From Pseudomonadota bacterium (GTDB lineage Bacteria; Pseudomonadota; Gammaproteobacteria; Burkholderiales; Methylophilaceae), in NCBI GenBank assembly GCA_029556915.1, contig JAKQIT010000050.1, positions 62,001 to 126,000 of the forward strand: DNA of 64,000 nt. Direction: 5' to 3'. Shown in pieces: positions 26,454 through 36,421 of this stretch (within the stretch, counting starts at the first letter, position 1; each line of letters begins with the position of its first letter). The notes beneath the pieces are model-generated. The model did no database searches, had not been told where the DNA came from, and worked only from the letters and a program-made list of their open reading frames with translations. The position numbers and the translations under genes were made by a program.

Positions 26454-27230
26454 ATGACTCCAACGCTTGTTTTTGACATTGAAACTATCCCCGACACTGC
26501 AGGTTTGCGCACCTTGCTGGATGTGCCTGCGCACGCTACAGATGATGACATCGCTAACATCGCGTTTCACCAGCGACGGCAGCAAAATGGTAGCGAATTT
26601 TTGCCTCTGCATCAGCATAAAATTTGTGCGATTTCATGCGCACTGCGTGAGGGAAATCACTTTAAAGTATGGAGTTTGGGTGAAAAAGAGGCGACTGAAA
26701 AAGAAATTATTCAGCGTTTTTTTGATGGGATTGAAAAATACACGCCGCAAATTATCAGTTGGAATGGCAGCGGTTTTGATTTGCCGGTGTTGCACTACCG
26801 CGCCATGATTCACCAAGTACGGGCGCCGCGCTATTGGGATTTAGGCGAGGACGACAAAGAGTTTAAGTGGAATAATTATATTAGCCGCTACCACATGCGC
26901 CACTTGGATTTGATGGACGTGCTGGCCATGTATAACGGTCGCGGTAATGCGCCCTTGGATGAAATTGCGCAGCTGTGTGGCTTTCCCGGTAAGTTAGGCA
27001 TGGACGGCAGTAAAGTGTGGGGTGCGTACCAAGCGGGCGAGATTGAAGCGATTCGCAATTATTGTGAAACCGATGTGGCCAATACGCATTTAGTTTTTTT
27101 GCGCTTTCAGCTCATGCGCGGGCACCTAACACCAGCGGCGTATGAAGCAGAAATTAACTTGGTGCGTGATACTTTAGGTGCTTATACAGGCGCACATTGG
27201 ACAGAGTTTCTGGCGGCTTGGAAGCGTTAA
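26454..27230 (+). CDS. Predicted 3'-5' exonuclease, DnaQ fold, PolB-like
   Basis: The 258-residue protein has exonuclease motif I in TLVFDIETIPD, motif II in SWNGSGFDLPVLHYRAM and motif III region EAIRNYCETDVANTHLVFLRF. This is the DNA_pol_B_exo2 type found as a stand-alone protein. The ATG at 26454 is preferred over a TTG two codons upstream; no ribosome site is visible, so the message may start very close to the ATG. The substrate is not known. Confidence 0.85.
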   Translation: MTPTLVFDIETIPDTAGLRTLLDVPAHATDDDIANIAFHQRRQQNGSEFLPLHQHKICAISCALREGNHFKVWSLGEKEATEKEIIQRFFDGIEKYTPQIISWNGSGFDLPVLHYRAMIHQVRAPRYWDLGEDDKEFKWNNYISRYHMRHLDLMDVLAMYNGRGNAPLDEIAQLCGFPGKLGMDGSKVWGAYQAGEIEAIRNYCETDVANTHLVFLRFQLMRGHLTPAAYEAEINLVRDTLGAYTGAHWTEFLAAWKR

Positions 27231-27287
27231 TTTTACGCTTTAATTTTTTTGCTTTTTTAGCATCATTTTTACGCATCTTCCTTTTAC

Positions 27288-27341
27288 CTCCTCTGTGAGC
27301 CAGTACCCATGCGGCTTGCAGGGCATCAAAAATCTCTCGGG
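27288..27341 (+). repeat. REP-like palindrome, copy 6
   Basis: CTCCTCTGTGAGCC, loop AGTACCCATGC, GGCTTGCAGGGC, then the ATCAAAAATCTCTCGGG tail. It lies in the 250-base gap between the exonuclease and the sensor kinase. Confidence 0.82.
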
Positions 27342-27415
27342 TGAAAATTAAGCCTATTAACTGCCTTTTTAAGCACACAATTTCCTAAACAAATTTCTTC
27401 TGTAGTTCACAAATA

Positions 27416-27433
27416 TTTATGTGATTGATATAC
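27416..27433 (+). promoter_or_regulatory. Shared promoter-like motif, copy upstream of kdpD-like gene
   Basis: TTTATGTGATTGATATAC lies upstream of the kinase start. An almost identical 18-mer (one difference) is upstream of kup at 29720-29737. GATATA could be a -10 box. Confidence 0.5.
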
Positions 27434-27480
27434 GGAAACCTTAAACTCTCCATCATGATATGCGTGTTGAGGTGGTTAAA

Positions 27481-29010
27481 ATGCAAAAATTTATTTTGAA
27501 TTTGTTAGTAATATTAGTGTTACTCACCCTAGTGACGCTGATCAACATGGGCTTTTTTAGCACGTTGGGCATTACGGGCGTTACTTTAATCTATTTACTT
27601 GTGGTAATCACAGTTGCTTATGTTTTTGAGCTTAAGTTAGCCATCACTGCGGCGATACTTGCATTTTTAGCAATTAATTATTTTTTCACCGAGCCGCGCT
27701 ATACTTTTCAAGTCGCAAACATTGAATCATTAGCTAGCTTAATCTGTTTTTTAATTGTCTCAATCACCATTACTTCGTTAGTCAAACAACTTAAGTTTCA
27801 AACGTTACAGTCTGAAATTGCCACTAAACACGCACAGTTTGGCAGGGCGTTGGCAGAAAATCTTGCCTTGGCAACTGAATCAAGCCATTTGCTAGATAAT
27901 ACTTGCCAATTACTGCAAGGCGAGTTTGCAAAACCATTTGCCATTTTGCTTGCGCAATCAAACGGCGAATATGCATTTAAGAATCAAGCAGGCAGCATCA
28001 ATGTGCCTGATAAACAGTTACTTGAGTGGGTGCGCACAAATGGCAAACCAGTTAGCCCATTTACCGATTACTGGACACGCAGCGCCTATTGGCTGATTCC
28101 CTTTAGCCGTTTGCCTAATCAAGACTCTGCCATAGACCCGATATTAGCCGTTGGCAATATCGATAACGAAGACTCTGATGACAGCAGTGTTGAAAAATAT
28201 ACAACGATTAAATCTTGTGTAGATCAAATATCACTGGCTTATCAGCGATTGGTTAACATTGAGAAATTAAAAAAGGCAGAGTTTTTGGCGAAAACGGAAG
28301 CATTGCAAAATGCTTTGTTGGCGAGTATATCGCACGATATGCGCACTCCACTGACGACTATTTTAGGCGCCGCTACCACTTTACAGCAAGATTATATTAC
28401 CCCAAACCAAACGAGCGAATTAACCGCGTTGATTGCCTCACAAGCGCAGTATTTGGCCAATACAACCGAAAATATCCTTGCGCTTATTCGATTAGAGTCT
28501 ACTCAACAACAATCTATTAATATGGATTGGCAATCGCCCGAAGAGTTAATTGGTGTGGTGGCTGAACAGTTTAAAAATAGACATGATGATACGCGTTTAG
28601 AAGTTAAAATCGCTGAGCCTGAGTTGCTTATTAAAGCCAATGCCAATTTAATCATCCAAGCGTTAGTGAACCTGATTGATAATGCAAAGCAGGCGCAAAT
28701 AGAATTAGTGAATTTAAATCCAGAAGCTAATCGCTTGCAGGAGCCTATTTTGATTGAAGTGAACAAGGCGGCTGAAAAAATTCAGATAAACGTACTTGAC
28801 CGCGGAGTCGGGTTTAATGAGGGATTTCAAGCAAGGGATATTCAGAAGTTTTCTACCACAAATCCTAAAGGTTTTGGTTTGGGTTTATCTATTGTGCAAG
28901 CGATTGCGAAAGCTCACAATGCAACGTTTACCATCAGCAATAGAGCGGGTGGTGGGGCGTGTGTTACTTTGAGTTTTAATGCAGAAAATGTAGGAATTAT
29001 TGATGCCTGA
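27481..29010 (+). CDS. KdpD-like sensor histidine kinase lacking the N-terminal KdpD/Usp domains
   Basis: The product is about 509 residues: four closely spaced helices (DUF4118 type; the INYFFTEPRYTFQVAN segment is characteristic of KdpD), a GAF-like region (about 125-250), a HisKA domain with the phospho-His in ISHDMRTPLTTILGAATTL, and a HATPase with NLIDNAKQA, DRGVGFNEG and GFGLGLSIV. Full KdpD adds about 390 N-terminal residues; here they are missing. ATG 27481 has GAGG upstream; ATG 27460 is the alternative. It overlaps the regulator gene by eight bases. Its likely role is potassium or turgor sensing. Confidence 0.85.
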   Translation: MQKFILNLLVILVLLTLVTLINMGFFSTLGITGVTLIYLLVVITVAYVFELKLAITAAILAFLAINYFFTEPRYTFQVANIESLASLICFLIVSITITSLVKQLKFQTLQSEIATKHAQFGRALAENLALATESSHLLDNTCQLLQGEFAKPFAILLAQSNGEYAFKNQAGSINVPDKQLLEWVRTNGKPVSPFTDYWTRSAYWLIPFSRLPNQDSAIDPILAVGNIDNEDSDDSSVEKYTTIKSCVDQISLAYQRLVNIEKLKKAEFLAKTEALQNALLASISHDMRTPLTTILGAATTLQQDYITPNQTSELTALIASQAQYLANTTENILALIRLESTQQQSINMDWQSPEELIGVVAEQFKNRHDDTRLEVKIAEPELLIKANANLIIQALVNLIDNAKQAQIELVNLNPEANRLQEPILIEVNKAAEKIQINVLDRGVGFNEGFQARDIQKFSTTNPKGFGLGLSIVQAIAKAHNATFTISNRAGGGACVTLSFNAENVGIIDA

Positions 29011-29692
29011 AAAAGCCGAAATATTAATCGTAGAGGATGATTTGCAAATCAGCCAGTTTTTGCATTCTAGCCTCAAGGCCACTGGTTACTTAACCCTCAC
29101 AGCAACGACTAATGAAATTGCAAAACGACTTTTAGCCGAACATAAACCTGCCCTAATTTTATTAGATTTAAACTTGCCTGATGGCGATGGACGAGATTAT
29201 ATATCGCATGTGAGAGAGCATTCAGATATTCCCATATTAGTGTTATCTGCCAGACAAACTGAGCAAGAAAAGGTGGAGTGCTTTAACCTAGGCGCTGATG
29301 ATTACTTGGCCAAGCCCTTTGGCATTAATGAACTACTGGCGCGCATCAAAGTTTGTCTTAAACATAGCGCTAAAATGACGCTACGAGATGATGTGTTTAC
29401 GCTGGATGAGTTAAGTATTGATACCGCCAACTCTGTTGTTAAACTAAATCATGAAGTTATACACCTGACACCAATAGAATTTAAGTTATTGTTTAGTTTG
29501 GCAAAAAAACCAGGCAAGGTATTTACGCACCGGCAGTTGTTGACTGAAATTTGGGGTGCAGATTATGTTGATGACACACATTATTTACGCATTCATATGG
29601 GGCGACTGCGTGCAAGGTTAGAAAAAAACGCAGCCAAACCGCGCTTTATATTAACCGAAGTGGGAATTGGTTACCGATTGGCTGCAAGCTAA
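29003..29692 (+). CDS. KdpE-like response regulator (OmpR family)
   Basis: The product is about 229 residues: a receiver domain with acidic pocket VEDD, phospho-Asp in LILLDLNLPDGDG and Lys in YLAKPFG, then a winged helix (LTPIEFKLLFSLAKKPGKVFTHRQLLTEIWG, YLRIHMGRLRARLE). It closely follows KdpE. No kdpFABC operon is in view; the next gene is kup, so this pair may control Kup-type uptake here. The ATG lies inside the kinase's last codons, giving translational coupling. Confidence 0.88.
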   Translation: MPEKAEILIVEDDLQISQFLHSSLKATGYLTLTATTNEIAKRLLAEHKPALILLDLNLPDGDGRDYISHVREHSDIPILVLSARQTEQEKVECFNLGADDYLAKPFGINELLARIKVCLKHSAKMTLRDDVFTLDELSIDTANSVVKLNHEVIHLTPIEFKLLFSLAKKPGKVFTHRQLLTEIWGADYVDDTHYLRIHMGRLRARLEKNAAKPRFILTEVGIGYRLAAS

Positions 29693-29719
29693 TCAGCGTT
29701 ACTAAAAAATAAAAAATTG

Positions 29720-29737
29720 TTTATGCGATTGATATAC
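29720..29737 (+). promoter_or_regulatory. Shared promoter-like motif, copy upstream of kup
   Basis: TTTATGCGATTGATATAC matches the motif at 27416-27433 at 17 of 18 positions, 49 bases before the kup ATG. Confidence 0.5.
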
Positions 29738-29748
29738 TGCAACTGATT

Positions 29749-29781
29749 TAATGCCCTTAACTTAACTTTAAGGGCATTTTA
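29749..29781 (+). terminator. Hairpin between kdpE-like gene and kup
   Basis: Arms AATGCCCTTAA and TTTAAGGGCATT end in a short T run four or five bases before the kup ATG. It may terminate the two-component transcript, or act as a 5' leader structure for kup, since kup shows no ribosome site between hairpin and ATG. Confidence 0.6.
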
Positions 29782-29785
29782 ATTT

Positions 29786-31660
29786 ATGAGTAATCAATCA
29801 AAAAGTGTAGCGGCACTGGCTTTAGGGGCCATTGGTGTCGTGTATGGAGATATTGGTACCAGCCCACTCTACACCGTTAAAGAGATTTTTGGTGAATCCA
29901 CTGGCATCGCACTTAATCATGTCAATATCATAGGCGCGATTTCTGCCATATTTTGGTTGCTGATGTTAGTTGTGACATTGAAATACGTTGTCTTGGTTCT
30001 ACGCGCTGATAACCGTGGCGAAGGTGGCGTGATGGCGCTGCTGGCACTGGCGGTTTCTTCCGCTTCAGCAAAGCCCTTGCGTAAAAAAATACTACTGGGT
30101 TTAGGTGTGTTTGGTGCTGCGCTTTTTTATGGCGATAGCATTCTCACCCCTGCCATTTCTGTACTCTCTGCGGTAGAAGGGCTAGAGCTAATTGCACCTA
30201 GCTCAAAAAGCTTTATATTGCCGATTTCTATAGCCATATTAATCGCGCTTTTTATGTTTCAAAAATATGGTACAGACACCGTAGGTAAGTTATTTGGGCC
30301 GATTGTCATGGCTTGGTTTGTTACATTGGGCACCATTGGTGTAAGTCATATTTTGCGTAATCCAGAAATATTGCAAGCACTTAATCCATTATATGCGTTT
30401 CACTTTTTGGCCGACCGTGGTGCTGGGGTATTTTTAGCAGTTGGTGCGGTAGTGTTAGCCATTACGGGGGCAGAAGCACTTTACGCAGACATGGGGCATT
30501 TTGGCAAACCCGCCATTCGCATTGCATGGACTGCGTTAGTGTTGCCAGGTTTGGCGCTTAATTATTTAGGTCAAGGCGCATTGTTATTAGCCACACCAGC
30601 AGCCGTTAGTAATCCATTTTATTTATCTTTTCCGCAAGAACTGCTTATCCCAGCCGTCGTTCTAGCCACATTAGCCACTATCATTGCCTCTCAGGCTGTT
30701 ATTTCTGGCGCTTACTCCATTACTCAGCAGGCTATTCAACTAGGTTTTTTACCTAGAATGCAAATTCTGCACACCTCTGCCAGCGAATCTGGCCAAATTT
30801 ATATACCTGCAATTAATTGGCTGTTACTAGTAGCGGTCATTATCACCTGCATATCATTTCAAAACTCCTCTGCAATTGCAGCGGCATACGGCATTGCAGT
30901 GACTGGCACTATGCTCATCACCACTATACTCACTTACTTTGTATTACGATATAACTGGAAATACCCACTTTGGTTGTCCTTGGGGGCTACTAGCATGTTC
31001 ATTTTGTTAGATGTGATGTTGCTTGCTTCATGTTCTGTGAAGTTTTTCAAAGGGGGGTGGTTTCCTGTTGCGCTCGCCATCTGCATGGTGATGATGATGT
31101 GGACGTGGAAACAAGGGCGCGAAATTTTACTTAAAAATATGCATGAAAACGACCCAAAACTAGAAGATTTTGTAAAAAGCTTGCATAACAACATAAAACC
31201 TAGAGTTGAACGTACTGCGGTATTTTTATGCAGAAACCCTGAGACAGTTCCGCAAGCATTAATGCACAATTTAAAACACAATCAGGTGTTACACCAAACC
31301 AATATTATCTTATCGGTAGTTTTTGCTGAGGCGCCCACAGTGCCGTTAGATGCGCGCTTAGAAGTCAACGAAATTGGCGCAGGCTTTTGGAAAGTGGTTG
31401 TACATTTTGGTTTTATGGAAAACCCCAATATTCCTAAAGCATTAGCGCAACTTCAACTGAGCCAAGAGTCCACTATAGACCCTTTCACCACCTCATATTT
31501 TGCAAGCCGTGAGACTATTGTTTCTGGCCCAGGTGGAAAAATGGCTAAATGGCGCGATGACTTGTTTGGCTTTATGTCACGCAATGCTGGCAGCGTTGTG
31601 AGCTATTTTAACATTCCAAGTAATAGCGTGATTGAGTTAGGTGCTAGAGTGAATATTTAA
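29786..31660 (+). CDS. kup: Potassium uptake permease Kup
   Basis: The 624-residue inner-membrane K+ transporter has about twelve helices in the first 430 residues and a cytoplasmic C-terminal domain. The family signature at the start is [23 protein letters not shown], with [24 protein letters not shown] and YADMGHFG further on. The length is normal. It sits after a KdpDE-like pair and behind a motif shared with that pair. Confidence 0.95.
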   Translation: MSNQSKSVAALALGAIGVVYGDIGTSPLYTVKEIFGESTGIALNHVNIIGAISAIFWLLMLVVTLKYVVLVLRADNRGEGGVMALLALAVSSASAKPLRKKILLGLGVFGAALFYGDSILTPAISVLSAVEGLELIAPSSKSFILPISIAILIALFMFQKYGTDTVGKLFGPIVMAWFVTLGTIGVSHILRNPEILQALNPLYAFHFLADRGAGVFLAVGAVVLAITGAEALYADMGHFGKPAIRIAWTALVLPGLALNYLGQGALLLATPAAVSNPFYLSFPQELLIPAVVLATLATIIASQAVISGAYSITQQAIQLGFLPRMQILHTSASESGQIYIPAINWLLLVAVIITCISFQNSSAIAAAYGIAVTGTMLITTILTYFVLRYNWKYPLWLSLGATSMFILLDVMLLASCSVKFFKGGWFPVALAICMVMMMWTWKQGREILLKNMHENDPKLEDFVKSLHNNIKPRVERTAVFLCRNPETVPQALMHNLKHNQVLHQTNIILSVVFAEAPTVPLDARLEVNEIGAGFWKVVVHFGFMENPNIPKALAQLQLSQESTIDPFTTSYFASRETIVSGPGGKMAKWRDDLFGFMSRNAGSVVSYFNIPSNSVIELGARVNI

Positions 31661-31743
31661 GATTGCAGCTTAGACTTTACGGTTGGTTTTAGATGCTGTT
31701 TATTAGCTTCAAAACTTCAAAATTTTAAGCATCTTCACTCAAG

Positions 31744-31799
31744 CACCTCTGTAAGCCAGTATCCATGCGGCTTGCAGGGCATCAAAAATCTCTCGGGCG
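31744..31799 (+). repeat. REP-like palindrome, copy 7
   Basis: ACCTCTGTAAGCC, loop AGTATCCATGC, GGCTTGCAGGGC, then the ATCAAAAATCTCTCGGG tail. Between kup and rlmD. Confidence 0.82.
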
Positions 31800-31900
31800 A
31801 AATTATTGCCTTTTTAAACACTTTTTCAGCGCGTGATTTTTAAAGCTTATCACTTTATTTTGCGTTAAAATTGCGCCTCAAAATATGCATAGGTTTTTTC

Positions 31901-33361
31901 ATGGCACGTCACGCTCGCAATCGCAATAAAGCACCCATAATTCCCGAAATCAAACATGCGATGATTGAATCGCTAGACCAAGAAGGGCGTGGGGTGGCGC
32001 ATGTGGACGGCAAAACCATTTTTATTGATGGCGCGTTGCCAAACGAAAGTGTCACTTTTCAATCACACCACATTAAAAGCAGCTATGAAGTGGCAAACGT
32101 GGTGGAAGTGCTCAAGCAATCTAACCAACGTGTCACGCCAAAGTGCCCGCATTTTGGCTTGTGCGGCGGTTGTAAGCTACAACATTTAGACTTTGCCGCG
32201 CAAGTAGCCGCCAAGCAGCGCTTGCTTGAAAATGACCTGAAACACATTGGTAAAGTGAAGGCAGAAAATATGTTGCCGCCGCTTTACGGCCCTACTTGGG
32301 GCTACCGTCATAAAGCGCGCTTGAGCGTGAAGTATGTAGATAAAAAGCAGCGTGTGCTGGTGGGCTTTAATGAAAAAGCCACCCGTTATGTGGCAGATAT
32401 GAATTCGTGTGAAGTGCTGGTTCCCAAAGTTTCTGCACTGATTGCACCTTTGCAGGCGATGATTTTTAATTTAAGTATTCGTGACCAAATACCACAGATT
32501 GAGTTGGCCGTCGGTGAAGCCGACCAGAAAAATGGCTTTGAGGGCGATGTGATTGTACTGATTTTCCGCATCATGGCGGCGCTAAATGCCAATGATGAGG
32601 CCGTTTTAAAAGCGTTTGCCGATGCGCACCAAGTGCAAGTGTGGACGCAAACCAAAGGCCCAGACACGATACAGCCATTTTACCCAAAAGCCGCACCAGC
32701 ATTGAAGTATAGCTTGCCGGAGTTTAATTTAACTTACCCGTTTAAGCCCAATGAGTTCACTCAGGTCAATCCACAAATCAACCAAGTGATGATACGTCGG
32801 GCGATGCAATTATTGCAGCCAAAAGCGGGTGAAAATATTGCTGACTTTTTCTGCGGCATCGGTAATTTTACTTTGCCCATTGCGCGCAGTGGCGCATCAG
32901 TGCTGGGGCTGGAGGGTTTGGCTAATTTGGTGGATAGAGCCAATGAAAGTGCAACATTAAACCAAATCAGTCACGTGAAATTTGGTGTGGCAGATTTATT
33001 TAAGATGACCGAGGCCAGTTTGGCTGAACTGGGTAGTTTTGATAAATGGCTGATTGACCCACCGCGCGATGGCGCGTTTGAATTGGTGAAATCATTGCCA
33101 GATGTTGCACAAAATAATGCCAACATCATTGGCGATGCCCTGCAAGCCAATATCCATGCGGCTTGCAGCGGTGCTAAAAACCTCTCGCACCAACCAAGCC
33201 GCATTGTTTATGTGTCCTGCAACCCAGCCACACTCGCGCGCGATGCAGGCGTGCTGGTGAATGAAAAAGGCTATGTTTTGCGCGCGGCGGGGGTGATTAA
33301 TATGTTCCCGCATACTGCACATGTTGAATCTATCGCTTTGTTTGAGTTTGGCAATAGTTAA
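31901..33361 (+). CDS. rlmD: 23S rRNA (uracil-1939-C5)-methyltransferase
   Basis: The product is about 486 residues: a TRAM domain ([30 protein letters not shown]), a [4Fe-4S] site [14 protein letters not shown], the AdoMet motif [17 protein letters not shown], and the catalytic [12 protein letters not shown]. It methylates U1939. The start [10 protein letters not shown] at 31901 is chosen; an upstream TTG frame is unlikely. The segment [22 protein letters not shown] just before the catalytic motif is encoded by a REP-like copy (33135-33190), so a dispersed repeat has become part of the protein. The frame is intact. Confidence 0.93.
   Translation: MARHARNRNKAPIIPEIKHAMIESLDQEGRGVAHVDGKTIFIDGALPNESVTFQSHHIKSSYEVANVVEVLKQSNQRVTPKCPHFGLCGGCKLQHLDFAAQVAAKQRLLENDLKHIGKVKAENMLPPLYGPTWGYRHKARLSVKYVDKKQRVLVGFNEKATRYVADMNSCEVLVPKVSALIAPLQAMIFNLSIRDQIPQIELAVGEADQKNGFEGDVIVLIFRIMAALNANDEAVLKAFADAHQVQVWTQTKGPDTIQPFYPKAAPALKYSLPEFNLTYPFKPNEFTQVNPQINQVMIRRAMQLLQPKAGENIADFFCGIGNFTLPIARSGASVLGLEGLANLVDRANESATLNQISHVKFGVADLFKMTEASLAELGSFDKWLIDPPRDGAFELVKSLPDVAQNNANIIGDALQANIHAACSGAKNLSHQPSRIVYVSCNPATLARDAGVLVNEKGYVLRAAGVINMFPHTAHVESIALFEFGNS
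33135..33190 (+). repeat. REP-like palindrome, copy 8, inside rlmD
   Basis: GATGCCCTGCAAGCC, loop AATATCCATGC, GGCTTGCAGCGG, then GCTAAAAACCTCTCG. The match to intergenic copies is strong, yet it lies in frame within the methyltransferase gene. Confidence 0.75.
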
Positions 33362-33564
33362 CGCGTAGCATTAAATTGGTATGTGTTGCTTTTTACAAAC
33401 TAAAGAAAATTTAAAAGCGTTATCTGCCATTTTTTATGGGTAAGTTATTTGATTGCGCTTGCTAAAAGTGTTAGTATTTGCGCTGGTTATTTTGATTTTT
33501 TCCTAGTGAATCAAACAGTTAATTTGAATCTTATGTCTTATCAATTAAGTCATGGAGAAAAGTC

Positions 33565-33903
33565 ATGAAAGTTAAAGAACTCATTGTAATGCTTGAGCAG
33601 TTTGATGAAAATTTAGATGTGGTTTGTGTCACCAAAGATGTAGATTTTTTAGATATTAACCAATCTCTCAAAATGCTTGAAATTATTTCCATAGAGCCAA
33701 GAAAAACCAAGTTGGTGACGGCTCAAGACAAATTGCCCTCCGTAAAACTTAAGCAAACATCTACTGCAGCAGAAACGCAGATTGTAATAGAGATGACCGG
33801 TGGTTCTGCTGTGAAAAACACATACACACATGACAGGCGACGTGGTGTGGATAGACGTAGCGCGAGATACACGCCAAATAGCGCTGCTGGTTTCAGATTT
33901 TAA
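33565..33903 (+). CDS. Small hypothetical protein
   Basis: The 112-residue product has a good ribosome site (GGAG, 8 bases before the ATG). The first half (MKVKELIVMLEQFDENLDVVCVTKDVDFLD) is like a widespread small domain of unknown function, often seen in phage-like proteins of the form KVKELI..L..FD..L.V. The second half is basic, with DRRRGVDRRSARY near the end. Its end overlaps the end of eutC, convergent, by four bases. No function is proposed. Confidence 0.65.
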   Translation: MKVKELIVMLEQFDENLDVVCVTKDVDFLDINQSLKMLEIISIEPRKTKLVTAQDKLPSVKLKQTSTAAETQIVIEMTGGSAVKNTYTHDRRRGVDRRSARYTPNSAAGFRF

Positions 33904-34688
33904 GTTAATAATGGACGGGTGGCATCAATAACAGCCACATCACTTTCATCTTTGAGTGTTACGCCAGAAGCTTTAATGCGTAAAGCCTCTTTTATCAACC
34001 ACAGCATTTTCTTTGCCGCTGTTGCGTAACTTAGGCCTTCAGGGCGCACATTTGAAATGCAGTTACGGTTAGCATCGTTTAGGCCAACTTTAGGTTGATA
34101 GGTCAGATAAATGCCTAAACTATCGGGTGAACTTAAACCTGGGCGTTCACCAATCAGCATAGCGGTAATAGTTGCACCTAGAATTTCACCTATTTCATCC
34201 GCAATCGCAACACGGGCTTGAGAGGCAATGACCAGCGGATTTAGCGACCAATCGCTGGGCTTTTGCTGTTGAATTTCTACTAACAATGGTAAAACATGTC
34301 GTTCAACCGCAAGTGAAGACAAGCCGTCTCCCACCACAATAAGCAAGGTGACGGGTTTTGAAAGTCGAATGGTACGCAAATGTTCAGCACTTTTTTCACT
34401 TAATTGGCGGCCTAAATCGGGACGTAACAAATAAGTGGGGCGATTTTCTGCCTTGCTTTGTACTTGTAGTGTGGTGATGCCTAGCTCTTCTATTTGCTTT
34501 GCTAACACATCCACATCAAGCGCTAAGTGCACGGCATCGCGCGCCATGGCGTGACTCAGGCCGAAATCTAACACTTCTTTAGTGGGCAAACTTGTGCCCA
34601 CGCGCCCAATTGCAATACGTGCTCGCGTGTGGGCTTTAAGTTGTTGCCAAGGGTCACTCTTAGTGATTTCAGACGTTGTTTTGGTCAT
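33900..34688 (-). CDS. eutC: Ethanolamine ammonia-lyase small subunit
   Basis: The 262-residue protein has family features RARIAIGRVGTSLPTKEVLDFGLSHAMARDAVHLALD at the N-terminus, VVGDGLSSLAVERHVLPLL and IGERPGLSSPDSLGIYLTYQPKVGLNDANRNCISNVRPEGLSY. With EutB it forms the adenosylcobalamin-dependent enzyme that splits ethanolamine to acetaldehyde and ammonia. It overlaps the eutB stop by one base. Confidence 0.95.
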   Translation of the reverse strand: MTKTTSEITKSDPWQQLKAHTRARIAIGRVGTSLPTKEVLDFGLSHAMARDAVHLALDVDVLAKQIEELGITTLQVQSKAENRPTYLLRPDLGRQLSEKSAEHLRTIRLSKPVTLLIVVGDGLSSLAVERHVLPLLVEIQQQKPSDWSLNPLVIASQARVAIADEIGEILGATITAMLIGERPGLSSPDSLGIYLTYQPKVGLNDANRNCISNVRPEGLSYATAAKKMLWLIKEALRIKASGVTLKDESDVAVIDATRPLLT

Positions 34689-36091
34689 TATTCAGCCATC
34701 CGCAATAGTTGTTTTGGCATGTTTTGCAAAATGGGGTGCGTTTGTTGAATGGGCTGCACTTGGCCTTTGGCATCCATAATGTGCATTTTTTTCAGCCAAG
34801 TTTCAAATTCTGGCGCAGCTTTTAAGCCCAGCACTTTGCGCAAATACAGCGCATCGTGAAATGAAGTGGTTTGATAATTCAACATAATATCGTCTGCACC
34901 AGGAATGCCCATCATAAAGGTCAGCCCAGCGCTGGCGAGTAGCGTCATCAGGGTGTCCATATCATCTTGATCGGCCTCAGCGTGGTTGGTGTAGCAGACA
35001 TCGCAACCAAGCGGCACGCCGAGTAACTTACCACAGAAATGATCTTCTAAACCTGCGCGGATGATTTGCTTGCCATCGTATAGATATTCAGGGCCAATAA
35101 AACCCACTACCGTATTAGTAAGCAAGGGCGACAAATGCCGCGCAACCGCATAAGCGCGAGCCTCGCAAGTTTGCTGGTCAACGCCAAAGTTGGCATTAGC
35201 AGATAAAGCAGAGCCTTGGCCGGTTTCAAAGTACATGACGTTGTTGCCCACTGTGCCGCGGTTGAGTGAATGGGCGGCAGATTGCGCTTCTTTCAATAGT
35301 GCTATGTTGATACCAAAGCTTTGATTAGCTTTTTCCGTTCCCGCAATTGATTGAAACACTAAATCCACAGGCGCACCGCGTTCAATGAGCTGAATTTGAT
35401 TGGTCACATGGGTGAGTATGCAAGACTGTGTGGGAATCTCGTATTGATGAATCACTTCATCCACCATGTGATATAAATCCATCAGCGCAGGCAAGCTATC
35501 GGTAGCAGGGTTAATGCCAATCACTGCATCGCCTGCACCATACAAAAGGCCGTCTAACATGGATGCTGCTATGCCGCGCATATCGTCCGTAGGGTGATTA
35601 GGTTGTAAGCGCACCGATAAATGATTGGGCAAGCCAATGGTATTGCGAAAGCTCGTTGTGACACGACACTTTTTAGCCACCAAAATTAAATCTTGGTTAC
35701 GCATCAATTTGCTAACAGCGGCTGCCATTTCAGGGGTAATGCCGGTAGCAATGCGTTTTAATGTGGCAGTATCTGCTTCATCAGAAAGTAACCAATTACG
35801 AAAATCGCCTACAGTTAAATGGCTAATTTCACCAAAAGCCTGTTTGTTGTGCGTGTCTATGATAAGCCGCGTAACTTCATCAACCTCATAAGGGATGAGT
35901 AACTCTTCTAAAAATCGGGTGAGGGGCACTTCGGCCAAGCACATGCGCGCGACCATACGCTCAGCATAAGTTTCAGCAGCTACGCCTGCTAAAAAGTCAC
36001 CAGATCTAGCAGGCGAGGCCTTAGCCATCACTTGTTTTAAATCTGCAAACTGGTAAGAGTGTGTGTCTACCGTGTATTGATAACTTGACAT
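34688..36091 (-). CDS. eutB: Ethanolamine ammonia-lyase large subunit
   Basis: The product is about 467 residues, catalytic subunit with a TIM-barrel core. Motifs include RLQPNHPTDDMRGIAASMLDGLLYGAGDAVIGINPATDS, YFETGQGSALSANANFGVDQQTCEARAYAVAR and GVPLGCDVCYTNHAEADQDDMDTLM. ATG 36091 is preferred; a GTG two codons earlier is possible. No eutA reactivase or carboxysome-like shell genes lie nearby, so this is the simple nitrogen-scavenging type. A permease gene lies divergently upstream. Confidence 0.95.
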   Translation of the reverse strand: MSSYQYTVDTHSYQFADLKQVMAKASPARSGDFLAGVAAETYAERMVARMCLAEVPLTRFLEELLIPYEVDEVTRLIIDTHNKQAFGEISHLTVGDFRNWLLSDEADTATLKRIATGITPEMAAAVSKLMRNQDLILVAKKCRVTTSFRNTIGLPNHLSVRLQPNHPTDDMRGIAASMLDGLLYGAGDAVIGINPATDSLPALMDLYHMVDEVIHQYEIPTQSCILTHVTNQIQLIERGAPVDLVFQSIAGTEKANQSFGINIALLKEAQSAAHSLNRGTVGNNVMYFETGQGSALSANANFGVDQQTCEARAYAVARHLSPLLTNTVVGFIGPEYLYDGKQIIRAGLEDHFCGKLLGVPLGCDVCYTNHAEADQDDMDTLMTLLASAGLTFMMGIPGADDIMLNYQTTSFHDALYLRKVLGLKAAPEFETWLKKMHIMDAKGQVQPIQQTHPILQNMPKQLLRMAE

Positions 36092-36421
36092 GTCCACCGC
36101 ACCTTATTGAAAGTACACCCAAGTGAGGCACATTATGCGACGAGCTTAGCCAGCCCGCAAGAAAAGTTTTGTGTTCAAGTATTATCTGATTTAGTAAATT
36201 GATTACAAATTGTTACAAATATTCGGTTAACAAAATAATACTTGTAAAAAGTCATTATAAATTTATACTGACTCTGCATTTATTAACAATTTTTTTCTAA
36301 GAAAGTGAGCGCGGTAGTTTAAAAATTTATTCAGTCATATTGCAATTCGATTTAGTAGCATAGATTTGACTTTTACTTTTTACTTAAAGATTTTATAACC
36401 AATGACCTAGGGGGTAAGAAA
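36092..36421 (+). promoter_or_regulatory. Divergent eutB / permease control region
   Basis: This 330-base gap holds no gene. A plausible promoter toward the permease is TTGTAA (36242-36247), 16 bases, TATACT (36264-36269), which would give a leader of about 145 bases. A+T-rich ACAAAT/GTTACAAA-type repeats occur at 36200-36240. A sigma-54 site was looked for and not found. Confidence 0.4.

Noticed and set aside
36120-36145. Possible sigma-54 promoter (GGCAC...TGC) before eutB/permease
   Set aside because: The GG and GC dinucleotides are 10 bases apart instead of the required 12, so it does not fit a -24/-12 element.
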